Positions 56,939-64,000 of a stretch of DNA of 64,000 nucleotides are shown one piece after another (the stretch's first letter is position 1; each line of letters begins with the position of its first letter). Below the pieces are notes generated by a model. It worked only from the letters and a program-made list of their open reading frames with translations. It did no database searches and was not told where the DNA came from. Origin of the DNA: Asticcacaulis sp. (GTDB lineage Bacteria > Pseudomonadota > Alphaproteobacteria > Caulobacterales > Caulobacteraceae); NCBI GenBank assembly GCA_024707255.1, contig JANQAC010000002.1, positions 1,420,001 to 1,484,000 on the forward strand. Direction: 5' to 3'. A program made the position numbers and the translations under genes.

Positions 56939-59900
56939 TTAGAAGTTGTAGTATATAGCCACGCGCGCAGAACGCGGAGTTTGATACTGAGAAGGCAACA
57001 AATAGTTCGGGCTATATTGGAAGTTGCTTGCCGACCCCTTTTCCGACACTTCGTTCAGAGCCGTAGGTGTTTGAGCGTTGAACAGGTTAAAGATGTCGGC
57101 ACGGAAGGTCACGCGCCCCTGAGCCCAGTTCGGCGTGTAGGATGCGCCGGCATCAAACGTAAACGTCCAATCCGTACGGCCCGAAGTCCCGCGTTCCTTG
57201 AGTGCTACAGTACCGTCCGAGGACATGCAGTAGAAGCTCGAGGCGCTGTACAGAGCCAACTGGCCGGAGTCGTAGCCGATAGACGGATCGGAAGTGTCCA
57301 CAAAACCGAAGCAGTTAAGCGGACGGCCTGAAGTGGCGATGAAGTTACCCGAGAACGAAACTTCATCATTAAGCTTATAGTTGCCAAAGAGTTTGATTGA
57401 GTGACGGCGATCATTCGGCAGGAAGCCGCTGGAGCCTTCTTCGAATTTGAAGTTATCAAAGTCCTGAGTGGCGCCGGCATCGACCTGGCCGAGAGATGTA
57501 TTCACATAACCTTCAACATTGCCGCGGCTTGCTGAGAGGGTATAGGAGCCATTCACATTCCAGTTGCTTCCTCTCCACTCGCCGAACAATTCAACCGCCA
57601 TATAGCTGCGCTTGAATTTAGGCAGTTTAAAGTAGCTGGCGTCGACCGTATTGATTTCAGAAGTGCCATCACCATTCGCATCAAACGAAAGGGTCACGTC
57701 TTCACCTGGATTGATGATCTGGCAGGGCGCCACCGTTGAAGCCAGGGCATCCTGAGCGTCTTCAGTGCTCATGTCGTAGCCCTGATCGGCAGCCCAGCTG
57801 ATGTAAGGCTGATAGCTGCAGTGATCGTCCATGCCACTCTTGACCTGACGATAAATGCCGCGAACACCCAGAGTCAGATCGTCCGAAAAGCGCTTTTGCG
57901 AACCAAGGATAAATTCATCCTGATACATGGGGCTTAGGTTGTTATCAGCAACAGAATCAGCCGCTGGTGCTGTCAGCGAACCATTTACATTCGTACCGCC
58001 AATTTGACGTCCCTGACCGATTGGAAGACCTGTCGCCGTATCGACACCAGTGGTAACGTAAAAGTCTTCAACCGTAGCCTCGATGCCCGAAGCCCGGATA
58101 TTCGTATTCGAGGCCACTGGTATATAGAACCGCCCAGCGTTACCAAATACTTTGAAGTCCCCGTCACCATTGACATCCCAAGAGAAGCCGAGGCGAGGTG
58201 CGATAGAATTATCAGCGTGGACGAAAGCCTCGCCATCGCCGTTCTTGTTAGTGAACGACTCAGAACGCAGCCCCGCATACAGCAAGAGGTTTGGATTGAT
58301 CTGCCAGCTGTCCTCGACATACCAGGCCGAGTTTTCTACATCATACGAACTTGAACCCGTCGTATAAACCCAGCGGCGAGCATAGTTCGTGCCCACAGGC
58401 AACAACTCACCGTTTACAGTACGTCCTGCGGCCTCGGTAACCAGATAGTGACGCCAATACTCACCACCGGTGTAAACTTCGCCCACTTTCGAAGACGTGA
58501 ACTTTTCACCATCGTAGCCAAAGCGGATCTCATGATTACCCAATTGCCAATCCGCATCAATACGAATTGACGTACGTTCGTCAGATTCTGGCGAAGCAGT
58601 CAGATCGGGGATGAAAACTTGGGACAGGCTATAGCAACCGATATAGGTCGTCGTGCTCGCGCTTGCGCGGCTATCAAAAGCACGTACGCATTTTGCGGCT
58701 TCAGGATCAGTCACCCGCGGATCCTTGTTATCATAGGCGCTCTTCAAATGCCCGCCTTGAACCGAAACCGTAAAGTTCTCTGTCAGGTGCCCGGTATATT
58801 TCAGGATATCAATATCACCGCCATTGGTCAGATTATATTGAGAATCGAAATTCTCATGCTTGCCACTATAGAAGGACTCCGCGCCTTCTGCAGTGCTGTT
58901 TGTATAATTGGTGTATTTGACCGTATCCTTATTGCGGATACCCGTATATTCCAGGTGGTGGTTCGGTGTAATATACCAATCCAACTTCAGTAAAGCCTGC
59001 GGCGAATTATCGGCAGTATGATAGCTGTCGATCTGACGATAGACGTCGCTTTCATTGTTTTGGCCCTGAATAGCCGCGAACATGAACAACTTGTCTTTAA
59101 TGATAGGACCGCTGGCATATTCTGTATAGGTGAAGCTGCTGCTGGTATTGGCGCTGCGATAACCGAAAAGATGGTTGTCAGAGGCCGGATTATAATCACC
59201 GTTCCCATCAATAAAGCCGGGGGTGTAAGCTTCATCCGGATCTTTAGAGAGAACATCGCGGCCGCGGGTCTTAAGTTCGGCCGGCGCATACACCATACTA
59301 CCGCCAAATTTCCATTTGTTAGTACCGCGCTTGGTCACCAAAGAAATGACCCCACCGAGCGAACGACCGTATTCCGCGCCATATCCACCCGTTTTAATCT
59401 GTTCCTGTCCTATAGCATCAAACGGAATATCAGCATAAGTCAAAAGCGTCCGAAGGTTCGTAACATCAAACCCATTAATATAGTAGCCGTTTTCAGCAAC
59501 TGACGAACCGCCAATGGAAACCGTATTCCCGAAATCGGCTGGACTGCCGTTCTTAACAGTGCCGGGCGCCAAAAGTGCTACGGACGAGATTTCACGATTG
59601 ATCGGCAGAGACGCCATCTGTGAAGCTGTGAAAATGGATGTCGATTCCACCGACTTGACGTCGATCGGATTCACCGTCCGGGAACCACGGACAACGACCG
59701 TCACAGTATCATTAGTCAGATCGGCAGATACACCCAAGCCAGCCTTAACTTCGACATCCTTGGAAACACCGTTTGACGATGTCAGGGTGTAGAGCCCCGG
59801 AGGAACAGCCGAAAATGAATATTCGCCACTCGCCGATGCTGTAATACTGCGGGAAACGCCGGTTTCGGTATCCAACATCGTGACGGTAGCGCCTGGATCC

Positions 59901-60046
59901 GTCTTACCGGTAGCATTACCAACAGCGCTTTGTGCCAAAGCTTGGGTCGGCGTCAACATTAATGCCGACCCCGCAATTACAGACAACGCCGCACCGCAGA
60001 TCGTCGTCGTGGCCAGAAGGCCAGATCGCAAAGATAATTTTTTCAC
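56939..60046 (-). CDS. Oar-like TonB-dependent receptor with carboxypeptidase-type N-terminal domain
   Basis: Outer-membrane receptor of about 1035 aa. The start is GTG at 60046 with GGAGA 6 bases upstream; this gives a clean signal peptide (KLSLRSGLLATTTICGAALS, ending near ALAQ). Next is a carboxypeptidase regulatory-like Ig fold (DPGATVTMLDTETGVSRSI, VPPGLYTLTSS), then a plug domain (VTVVVRGSRTV, SVALLAPGTVKNG, GGYGAEYGRSLGGVISLVTKRG). The large barrel ends in the aromatic ARVAIYYNF. This is the Oar group, which binds large or unknown substrates. No transporter or TonB genes are adjacent. The ATG at 60100 adds 18 residues that spoil the signal peptide. Confidence 0.93.
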   Translation of the reverse strand: MKKLSLRSGLLATTTICGAALSVIAGSALMLTPTQALAQSAVGNATGKTDPGATVTMLDTETGVSRSITASASGEYSFSAVPPGLYTLTSSNGVSKDVEVKAGLGVSADLTNDTVTVVVRGSRTVNPIDVKSVESTSIFTASQMASLPINREISSVALLAPGTVKNGSPADFGNTVSIGGSSVAENGYYINGFDVTNLRTLLTYADIPFDAIGQEQIKTGGYGAEYGRSLGGVISLVTKRGTNKWKFGGSMVYAPAELKTRGRDVLSKDPDEAYTPGFIDGNGDYNPASDNHLFGYRSANTSSSFTYTEYASGPIIKDKLFMFAAIQGQNNESDVYRQIDSYHTADNSPQALLKLDWYITPNHHLEYTGIRNKDTVKYTNYTNSTAEGAESFYSGKHENFDSQYNLTNGGDIDILKYTGHLTENFTVSVQGGHLKSAYDNKDPRVTDPEAAKCVRAFDSRASASTTTYIGCYSLSQVFIPDLTASPESDERTSIRIDADWQLGNHEIRFGYDGEKFTSSKVGEVYTGGEYWRHYLVTEAAGRTVNGELLPVGTNYARRWVYTTGSSSYDVENSAWYVEDSWQINPNLLLYAGLRSESFTNKNGDGEAFVHADNSIAPRLGFSWDVNGDGDFKVFGNAGRFYIPVASNTNIRASGIEATVEDFYVTTGVDTATGLPIGQGRQIGGTNVNGSLTAPAADSVADNNLSPMYQDEFILGSQKRFSDDLTLGVRGIYRQVKSGMDDHCSYQPYISWAADQGYDMSTEDAQDALASTVAPCQIINPGEDVTLSFDANGDGTSEINTVDASYFKLPKFKRSYMAVELFGEWRGSNWNVNGSYTLSASRGNVEGYVNTSLGQVDAGATQDFDNFKFEEGSSGFLPNDRRHSIKLFGNYKLNDEVSFSGNFIATSGRPLNCFGFVDTSDPSIGYDSGQLALYSASSFYCMSSDGTVALKERGTSGRTDWTFTFDAGASYTPNWAQGRVTFRADIFNLFNAQTPTALNEVSEKGSASNFQYSPNYLLPSQYQTPRSARVAIYYNF

Positions 60047-60667
60047 TTGTTTCTCCGGGTTACATGAGGGTGTAGGCGCACCCACCGCAGTTTCCAGCAT
60101 TACACGCTGTTAATGAAGTTAAAGCCCCCTGTCGCAAATCCGTCAATCGCGCGACATATTTTTGTCGATATCAATTGCAACCTGTTTCAATAAAGTCACA
60201 GGCGAAACATTACCTTAGGGAAACTATTATTAGCGCTTTCTGGTTAATTTAACCGACACGAATGCATGTAATTCAGCGAACTGAAAATTTATGTAAAATC
60301 AATTAATTGAAACAAAAATATGAAGCGCCGCGTCATCGGGGAGGAAGCAAATAAATTCCCCTGAATAGCTACGTTATCCCGAAAATTATTTCAGACGATT
60401 TTGCGTTGCCCGCATTGCCAAAATGGCAAAATATCAGAACAGATGCAGATCCGACGCATAATTTCTAACGCCTGACATGGACATATGTCGCCGATGTAAC
60501 CGCTTCCGGCGGGTAACTGGCGGCCAGAACATGTATCAAAAGAAGACTGAGCACCGCGGCCGCAATCCGCTGCGAACGTTTTGATAAATATATAAAAAAG
60601 GCCAAACCCATGTCTATCCCGTCCTGATCTTCTCAGGAAGGAAGCAAACCGTGAGCCAGCCGTAAGA
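60047..60667. other. 621-bp AT-rich upstream region of the TonB receptor, no gene
   Basis: The part next to the receptor should be its leader and promoter. AT-rich stretches and the palindrome GGTTAATTTAACC (about 60241-60253) lie further up. A 108-codon open frame at 60391-60717 on the minus strand has no family features and overlaps the DUF1499 gene, so it is not called. No RNA gene is recognised. Confidence 0.6.
60118..60146 (-). promoter_or_regulatory. candidate sigma-70 promoter of the TonB receptor
   Basis: On the minus strand TTGACG (60141-60146) and TTTAAC (60118-60123) are separated by exactly 17 bases, about 72 bases before the GTG start. Assigned by pattern only. Confidence 0.5.
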
Positions 60668-61500
60668 TCAGCCAACCGCTGCAGCGGGAAACGGCATGGC
60701 TCTGATTTTCTGGACAATTTCGGTGACGCGGCGACAGTTCGCGCCGAGATCGGGAATATTGTAACGACTTACCGACCGAACATCGATGCTGCGCGGGTCA
60801 ATCCGGATGACGATATCCGATTTGAAACCGTAGAAATTGTCCTGGTAGGTGGCTTCCACGCGCCAGGGAGAGGTGCCGAAAACCGTATAGTGGTTCTGCT
60901 TAAGCATGGTGACAATCGCTGGAATTTGATCTTCTGTTACAACCAGATTATCGATTGTCTTCGCGGCTGGGCAGGTCGCTTCGTTGATGGCGGCAATGGT
61001 TTTCCCCCCCAATCGAGCGATTCGTTGCGCGGCACCCGCGGCAAATCCTCGATCGGCAAGGCATCCCGGCCTCTTAACGTCACCATCTTATCCGAGAAGC
61101 TCAGCGGCCGATCCCAGTTGGTGGCAACGTCGGCAATCGGCGGATAATCCTTGAGCAATTTGTGATACCAGGCATAACCGCCAAGCAGACCGCCAGCGAT
61201 CACAACTGCCGCCAGGGCCCAGGGCGCACGGTACTTTGGACACTTGAAAAGTGAAATCAGCAGGGACAGCGCTGCCACGGCCAAGGCCACCATCGCCATA
61301 CGCGGGCCAATGCCCAGGGTCAGAGTCTTGAAGCCGAGATCGAGGCTGATATAGCCCAGATGCGTGATCATCATGGTGCCCAGCAGGAACAGGGCCGTGA
61401 TGACCGAAACCATGAACGCCAGGTGCGCAAAGGCAAATCCCTTCTTCCGCGCCTTATGCGGCGTGCCATTATAGGCATTATCGGAATGCGGATCGGACAC
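60668..61500 (-). CDS. membrane protein with C-terminal DUF1499 domain (frame break near 61004)
   Basis: It starts at GTG 61500 with GGGAGG upstream. The N-terminal half has about three helices (FAHLAFMVSVITALFLLG, MAMVALAVAALSLLISLF and ALAAVVIAGGLLGGYAW). A run of seven C at 61004-61010 (G in the gene) should be eight: the first frame ends RNESLDWGGK, and the next frame goes on TIAAINEATCPAAKTIDN. The C-terminal DUF1499 domain then reads WRVEATYQDNFYGFKSDIVI and VRSVSRYNIPDLGANCRRV, to the stop at 60668. The joined protein is about 277 aa. The function is unknown. Confidence 0.85.
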
Positions 61501-61677
61501 TCGGCACCTCCCAGGCTATGGCGGGTTTTGGTCAACGCAAATTAGCCCAAGGAAAGCCTGCGTCACGCCCTTACCTTCAAAACACGAAAAACAGCGCAAG
61601 AAAGTTAAATATTCAACATTATTACACGGCTCCGAAAACCGCGTTGGCCGGCCTGAAACACATGATTTTCAGGACTT

Positions 61678-63099
61678 TCAGGCGCTTTCAACATGCCACA
61701 AAATCGTTGACAGATCAATATCTTGCTGACCAACTGCAATGTCCGCCGTCGCATCTGATACATCATTCAGGCGGTCAGCGACACGACGCCCGCGCACCGC
61801 CGCCGGCAGATTGAGCCATAGCCCCTTAAAGGCCGCGTTTTGCTGACGTGCGAGGGCTGCGCAACGATCCCGCCAGGCGGCTTCACGGAATGTGGCATCC
61901 AGAACAACCGATTGCCCGGTGTCCAGAGAGGTTTGCGCCAGGGCAAACATATGATCATAGACCCGCACATTTTCAGCGGGCGAATAGGCTTCCTTCGGCA
62001 AGGTGTCATATTCTGGCCAGGCCCACAGACGTTTGCGGATTTCATCGCTGCGCAGGATGACGGCGCCGGGCGCCCGGCCGATTTGAGGTGCTTCCTGACG
62101 AGCGCGCGTGCTTTTACCCGAACCTGACAGGCCGCCTATCGCCATCAGTTGTGCCGGCTGCATCTCCAGAAAGTCCTTCGCCGCCTTGAGATACATCCGG
62201 GCCTTATCCATGCCGCCATTCAGATCGTGTGCCGAATTGGCGCTGACGTGACAGCGCACGGCCGCGCGCATCGACATATAAAGCGGCAGGCATTTCAGCC
62301 CAGCATAGACGGCTGAGGCATCCCCTTCAAGGCGTGCCGCCTGCTCCAGCCAGATATTCAGCACCAGATTGGCCGCCGCCTCATGCCCCCTCACCCACAG
62401 ATCCATCAGCAGGAAGGCCAGGTCATACAGCACGTCAATCTGGCTCAGGCGGTCATTGAATTCGATGCAGTCGAACAGGACGGGTTTACCATGCTCCATC
62501 AGGATATTGCCAAGATGCAGATCTCCATGGCAATGGCGGACAAAGCCCCCTGCAAACCGCGCCTCTAAAGCTGGCGCCAGTTCGGCATAGACGGCCTGTA
62601 TGGTCCGATCATAGACATCAACCAGATCAGCGCCCAGTTGTTCACGAAACAAGGCTATGTTTTCACGATTTGAATCAATTACATATTTTGTATTGCTGAC
62701 GTGCTGCTTATCGCCGCATATCTCGGAGCCGGCATGAAAGCGGGCGATCAGTCGTCCCAGATCCCGCATCTGCCCCGGATCCGGCGTCCAGTCTGGTCGG
62801 CTGGCACTTTGCGCCGCCAGCACACCGGCCGTATCGAAACGACGCATCACCAGAACGCTCTCTTCGGCGATTTCCTCGATACCAAGATAGATGTCCGCCG
62901 CCAGGCGCTGATTGAAGCGCAGTTCCCGCAGCAAGGCTGTCCGGCGTTTTTCCGGCGTGGTGAAATCAAGAAAACCGTAATCGACACTTTTCTTGAGCTT
63001 GTAGGCCCGTTCACCCTTTAATACGACAGTCGCACACGAGGTTTCAATGACTTCGTCGGCGCCTTCACGGAGATAATCGAGAGCCTGACTTAACGACAC
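61678..63099 (-). CDS. fused APH-type phosphotransferase and P-loop kinase (COG2187/COG0645 type)
   Basis: A 473-aa protein with a GTG start. The N-terminal part (about 1-310) is aminoglycoside-phosphotransferase-like: AYKLKKSVDYGFLDFTTPEKR, the catalytic loop FVRHCHGDLHLGNILME and VLFDCIEFNDRL. The C-terminal part (about 315-473) is a P-loop kinase: AIGGLSGSGKSTRARQEAP, LRSDEIRKRLW and VVLDATFREAAWRD, related to the zeta-toxin group of kinases. Proteins of this layout are common in proteobacteria and have no assigned substrate. It diverges from the HAD gene. Confidence 0.85.
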   Translation of the reverse strand: MSLSQALDYLREGADEVIETSCATVVLKGERAYKLKKSVDYGFLDFTTPEKRRTALLRELRFNQRLAADIYLGIEEIAEESVLVMRRFDTAGVLAAQSASRPDWTPDPGQMRDLGRLIARFHAGSEICGDKQHVSNTKYVIDSNRENIALFREQLGADLVDVYDRTIQAVYAELAPALEARFAGGFVRHCHGDLHLGNILMEHGKPVLFDCIEFNDRLSQIDVLYDLAFLLMDLWVRGHEAAANLVLNIWLEQAARLEGDASAVYAGLKCLPLYMSMRAAVRCHVSANSAHDLNGGMDKARMYLKAAKDFLEMQPAQLMAIGGLSGSGKSTRARQEAPQIGRAPGAVILRSDEIRKRLWAWPEYDTLPKEAYSPAENVRVYDHMFALAQTSLDTGQSVVLDATFREAAWRDRCAALARQQNAAFKGLWLNLPAAVRGRRVADRLNDVSDATADIAVGQQDIDLSTILWHVESA

Positions 63100-63198
63100 A
63101 AACCACTTCCCTCTGATCTATAATCGCCAAACCGGCTAAGCCGCTTTTGTCGTTCTGGCAAGCAGATTAGCCTTGACCTCCATAGCCTTGCCTACCAG

Positions 63199-63816
63199 AT
63201 GTCAGTCATGACGACGCCCGCCTCCCTGCCCGCCGATGTTAAGGCCATCATCTTCGATTGCGACGGCACCCTGGCCGATACCTTCGGCGCCCATTTCCGT
63301 GCTTTTCGTGACATTCTGGCGGACTATCAGGTCACTTTCGAGACGGAATTTTATCACGCCCGCCTGGGTCTGTCGCGCTATGAGTTGCTGGAGGAACTGA
63401 AGCAGGCGCAGGGCAAGCCCTTTGATGAACAGGTCGTCGCCAAGCGTAACACTGCGGCATTTCTGACGCATCTGCCAGCCATTCGGCCAATACCCTACAC
63501 GCGCGACGTTCTCCGCAGCCAATATGGACGGCTCAAGCTGGGTGTCGCCTCCGGAGGGCAGCGGCCCATTGTCGAAGCCACACTTAAAGCCATCGGCGTG
63601 GTCGATATGCTCGACACCATCGTGACCATCGAGGATACTGGTATGGGCAAGCCAGCCCCCGATCTTTACCTGTTGGCAGCGGAACGATTGAACGTCGCCC
63701 CCCGTTTCGTTCTGGCTTACGAAGACAGTGACGAAGGCATGGAAGCCGCGGAACGCGCCGGGATGCGTGTTATCGATATCCGACCATTTTACAGGACCGA
63801 TCCAGCCAGGTGGTAA
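63199..63816 (+). CDS. HAD-superfamily phosphatase, beta-phosphoglucomutase-like subgroup
   Basis: A 205-aa hydrolase. Motif I is IIFDCDGTLADTFGAHF (nucleophile Asp 20), motif II is GVASGGQRP, and motifs III and IV are GMGKPAPDLYLLAAERL and AYEDSDEGMEAAERAGM. A helical cap sits between motifs I and II, as in sugar-phosphate phosphatases of the YqaB or pgmB type. Substrate is not readable. Its stop is directly next to the convergent pdxH stop with no gap. Confidence 0.9.
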   Translation: MSVMTTPASLPADVKAIIFDCDGTLADTFGAHFRAFRDILADYQVTFETEFYHARLGLSRYELLEELKQAQGKPFDEQVVAKRNTAAFLTHLPAIRPIPYTRDVLRSQYGRLKLGVASGGQRPIVEATLKAIGVVDMLDTIVTIEDTGMGKPAPDLYLLAAERLNVAPRFVLAYEDSDEGMEAAERAGMRVIDIRPFYRTDPARW

Positions 63817-64000
63817 TCAGGGATAGAGCCTGGTGCGCGACCAGTTGCCGCTGGTTGTCTCGCGGCGGAACTGAAGGCGGTCATGCAGACGAAAGGGCTT
63901 GTCGCGCCAGAACTCGATGCTGAGCGGCGCGACGCGAAAGCCGGTCCAGTGGGGCGGGCGATCGATCTTGCCCAGACCGAACTTCAGGCCGTATTCCGCC
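63817..64000 (-). CDS. pdxH: pyridoxamine 5'-phosphate oxidase (5' part outside window)
   Basis: Oxidises PNP and PMP to PLP with FMN. Only the last 60 codons are here: [18 protein letters not shown], then [20 protein letters not shown] and the family C-terminal ending NWSRTRLYP. The arginine and histidine residues that bind PLP (RLHDR) are present. The start is beyond the right edge. Confidence 0.93.
   Translation of the reverse strand, partial: AEYGLKFGLGKIDRPPHWTGFRVAPLSIEFWRDKPFRLHDRLQFRRETTSGNWSRTRLYP

Noticed and set aside
60391..60717. 108-codon open frame upstream of the TonB receptor
   Set aside because: Overlaps the DUF1499 gene in another frame and has a Cys/Arg/Phe-rich sequence without conserved features.

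Overview
The window looks like the chromosome of a Caulobacteraceae alphaproteobacterium, possibly Asticcacaulis. This is an inference from gene order and gene types, not a database match. Supporting signs are a ProRS of the short type without an editing insert, a RibBA whose RibA half is degenerate, an Oar-like TonB receptor, an alphaproteobacterial GTTC-N7-GTTC SOS box, and a 29-codon SidA-like gene just upstream of dnaE. The content is mostly housekeeping. Two insertion sequences and several intergenic palindromic repeats are the accessory part.

Layout. 1-10.2 kb (all minus strand) is an envelope/isoprenoid cluster read pyrH-frr-uppS-cdsA-dxr-rseP-bamA-ompH-lpxD-fabZ. 10.4-12.3 kb holds tsf and rpsB. 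12.5-19.6 kb holds proS-lolC-lolD, then a promoter with an SOS box, the 29-aa sidA-like gene and dnaE. 19.6-26.5 kb holds a DUF1467 gene, argC, rplM-rpsI, a PhoX-like phosphatase, ctaA and a tightly overlapped trio of small membrane proteins ending in a TMEM175-type channel. tRNA-Pro(GGG) follows near 26.8 kb. 27-31.4 kb holds merR, ihfA, fabH, plsX, DUF177 and a cytochrome bc1 assembly chaperone. Then come bamE, hppA and two exported proteins. 36-42.4 kb is the glyA-nrdR / ribD(reductase only)-ribE-ribBA-ribH-nusB-thiL block. 42.6-54 kb holds a SulP transporter with an IS5-family element at its stop codon, a trypsin-like protease, ptrB, a GNAT enzyme, an OprB-like porin, tRNA-Gln(TTG), a MEKHLA protein, trhO and sppA. 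An IS21-family element occupies 54.06-56.54 kb. The end holds an Oar-like TonB receptor, a DUF1499 protein, an APH/P-loop kinase fusion, a HAD hydrolase and the 3' end of pdxH.

Two observations stand out. First, the SOS-box-controlled 29-codon membrane peptide at 16027-16116 matches the size, position and regulation of Caulobacter SidA, a DNA-damage cell-division inhibitor; it is too short for ordinary ORF calling. Second, at least eight otherwise good genes (rpsB, dnaE, lolC, the bc1 chaperone, ptrB, istB, the IS5 transposase and the DUF1499 gene) each carry a one-base frame break, mostly in a short homopolymer. Several are essential, so the simplest reading is indel error in the assembly rather than true gene decay.
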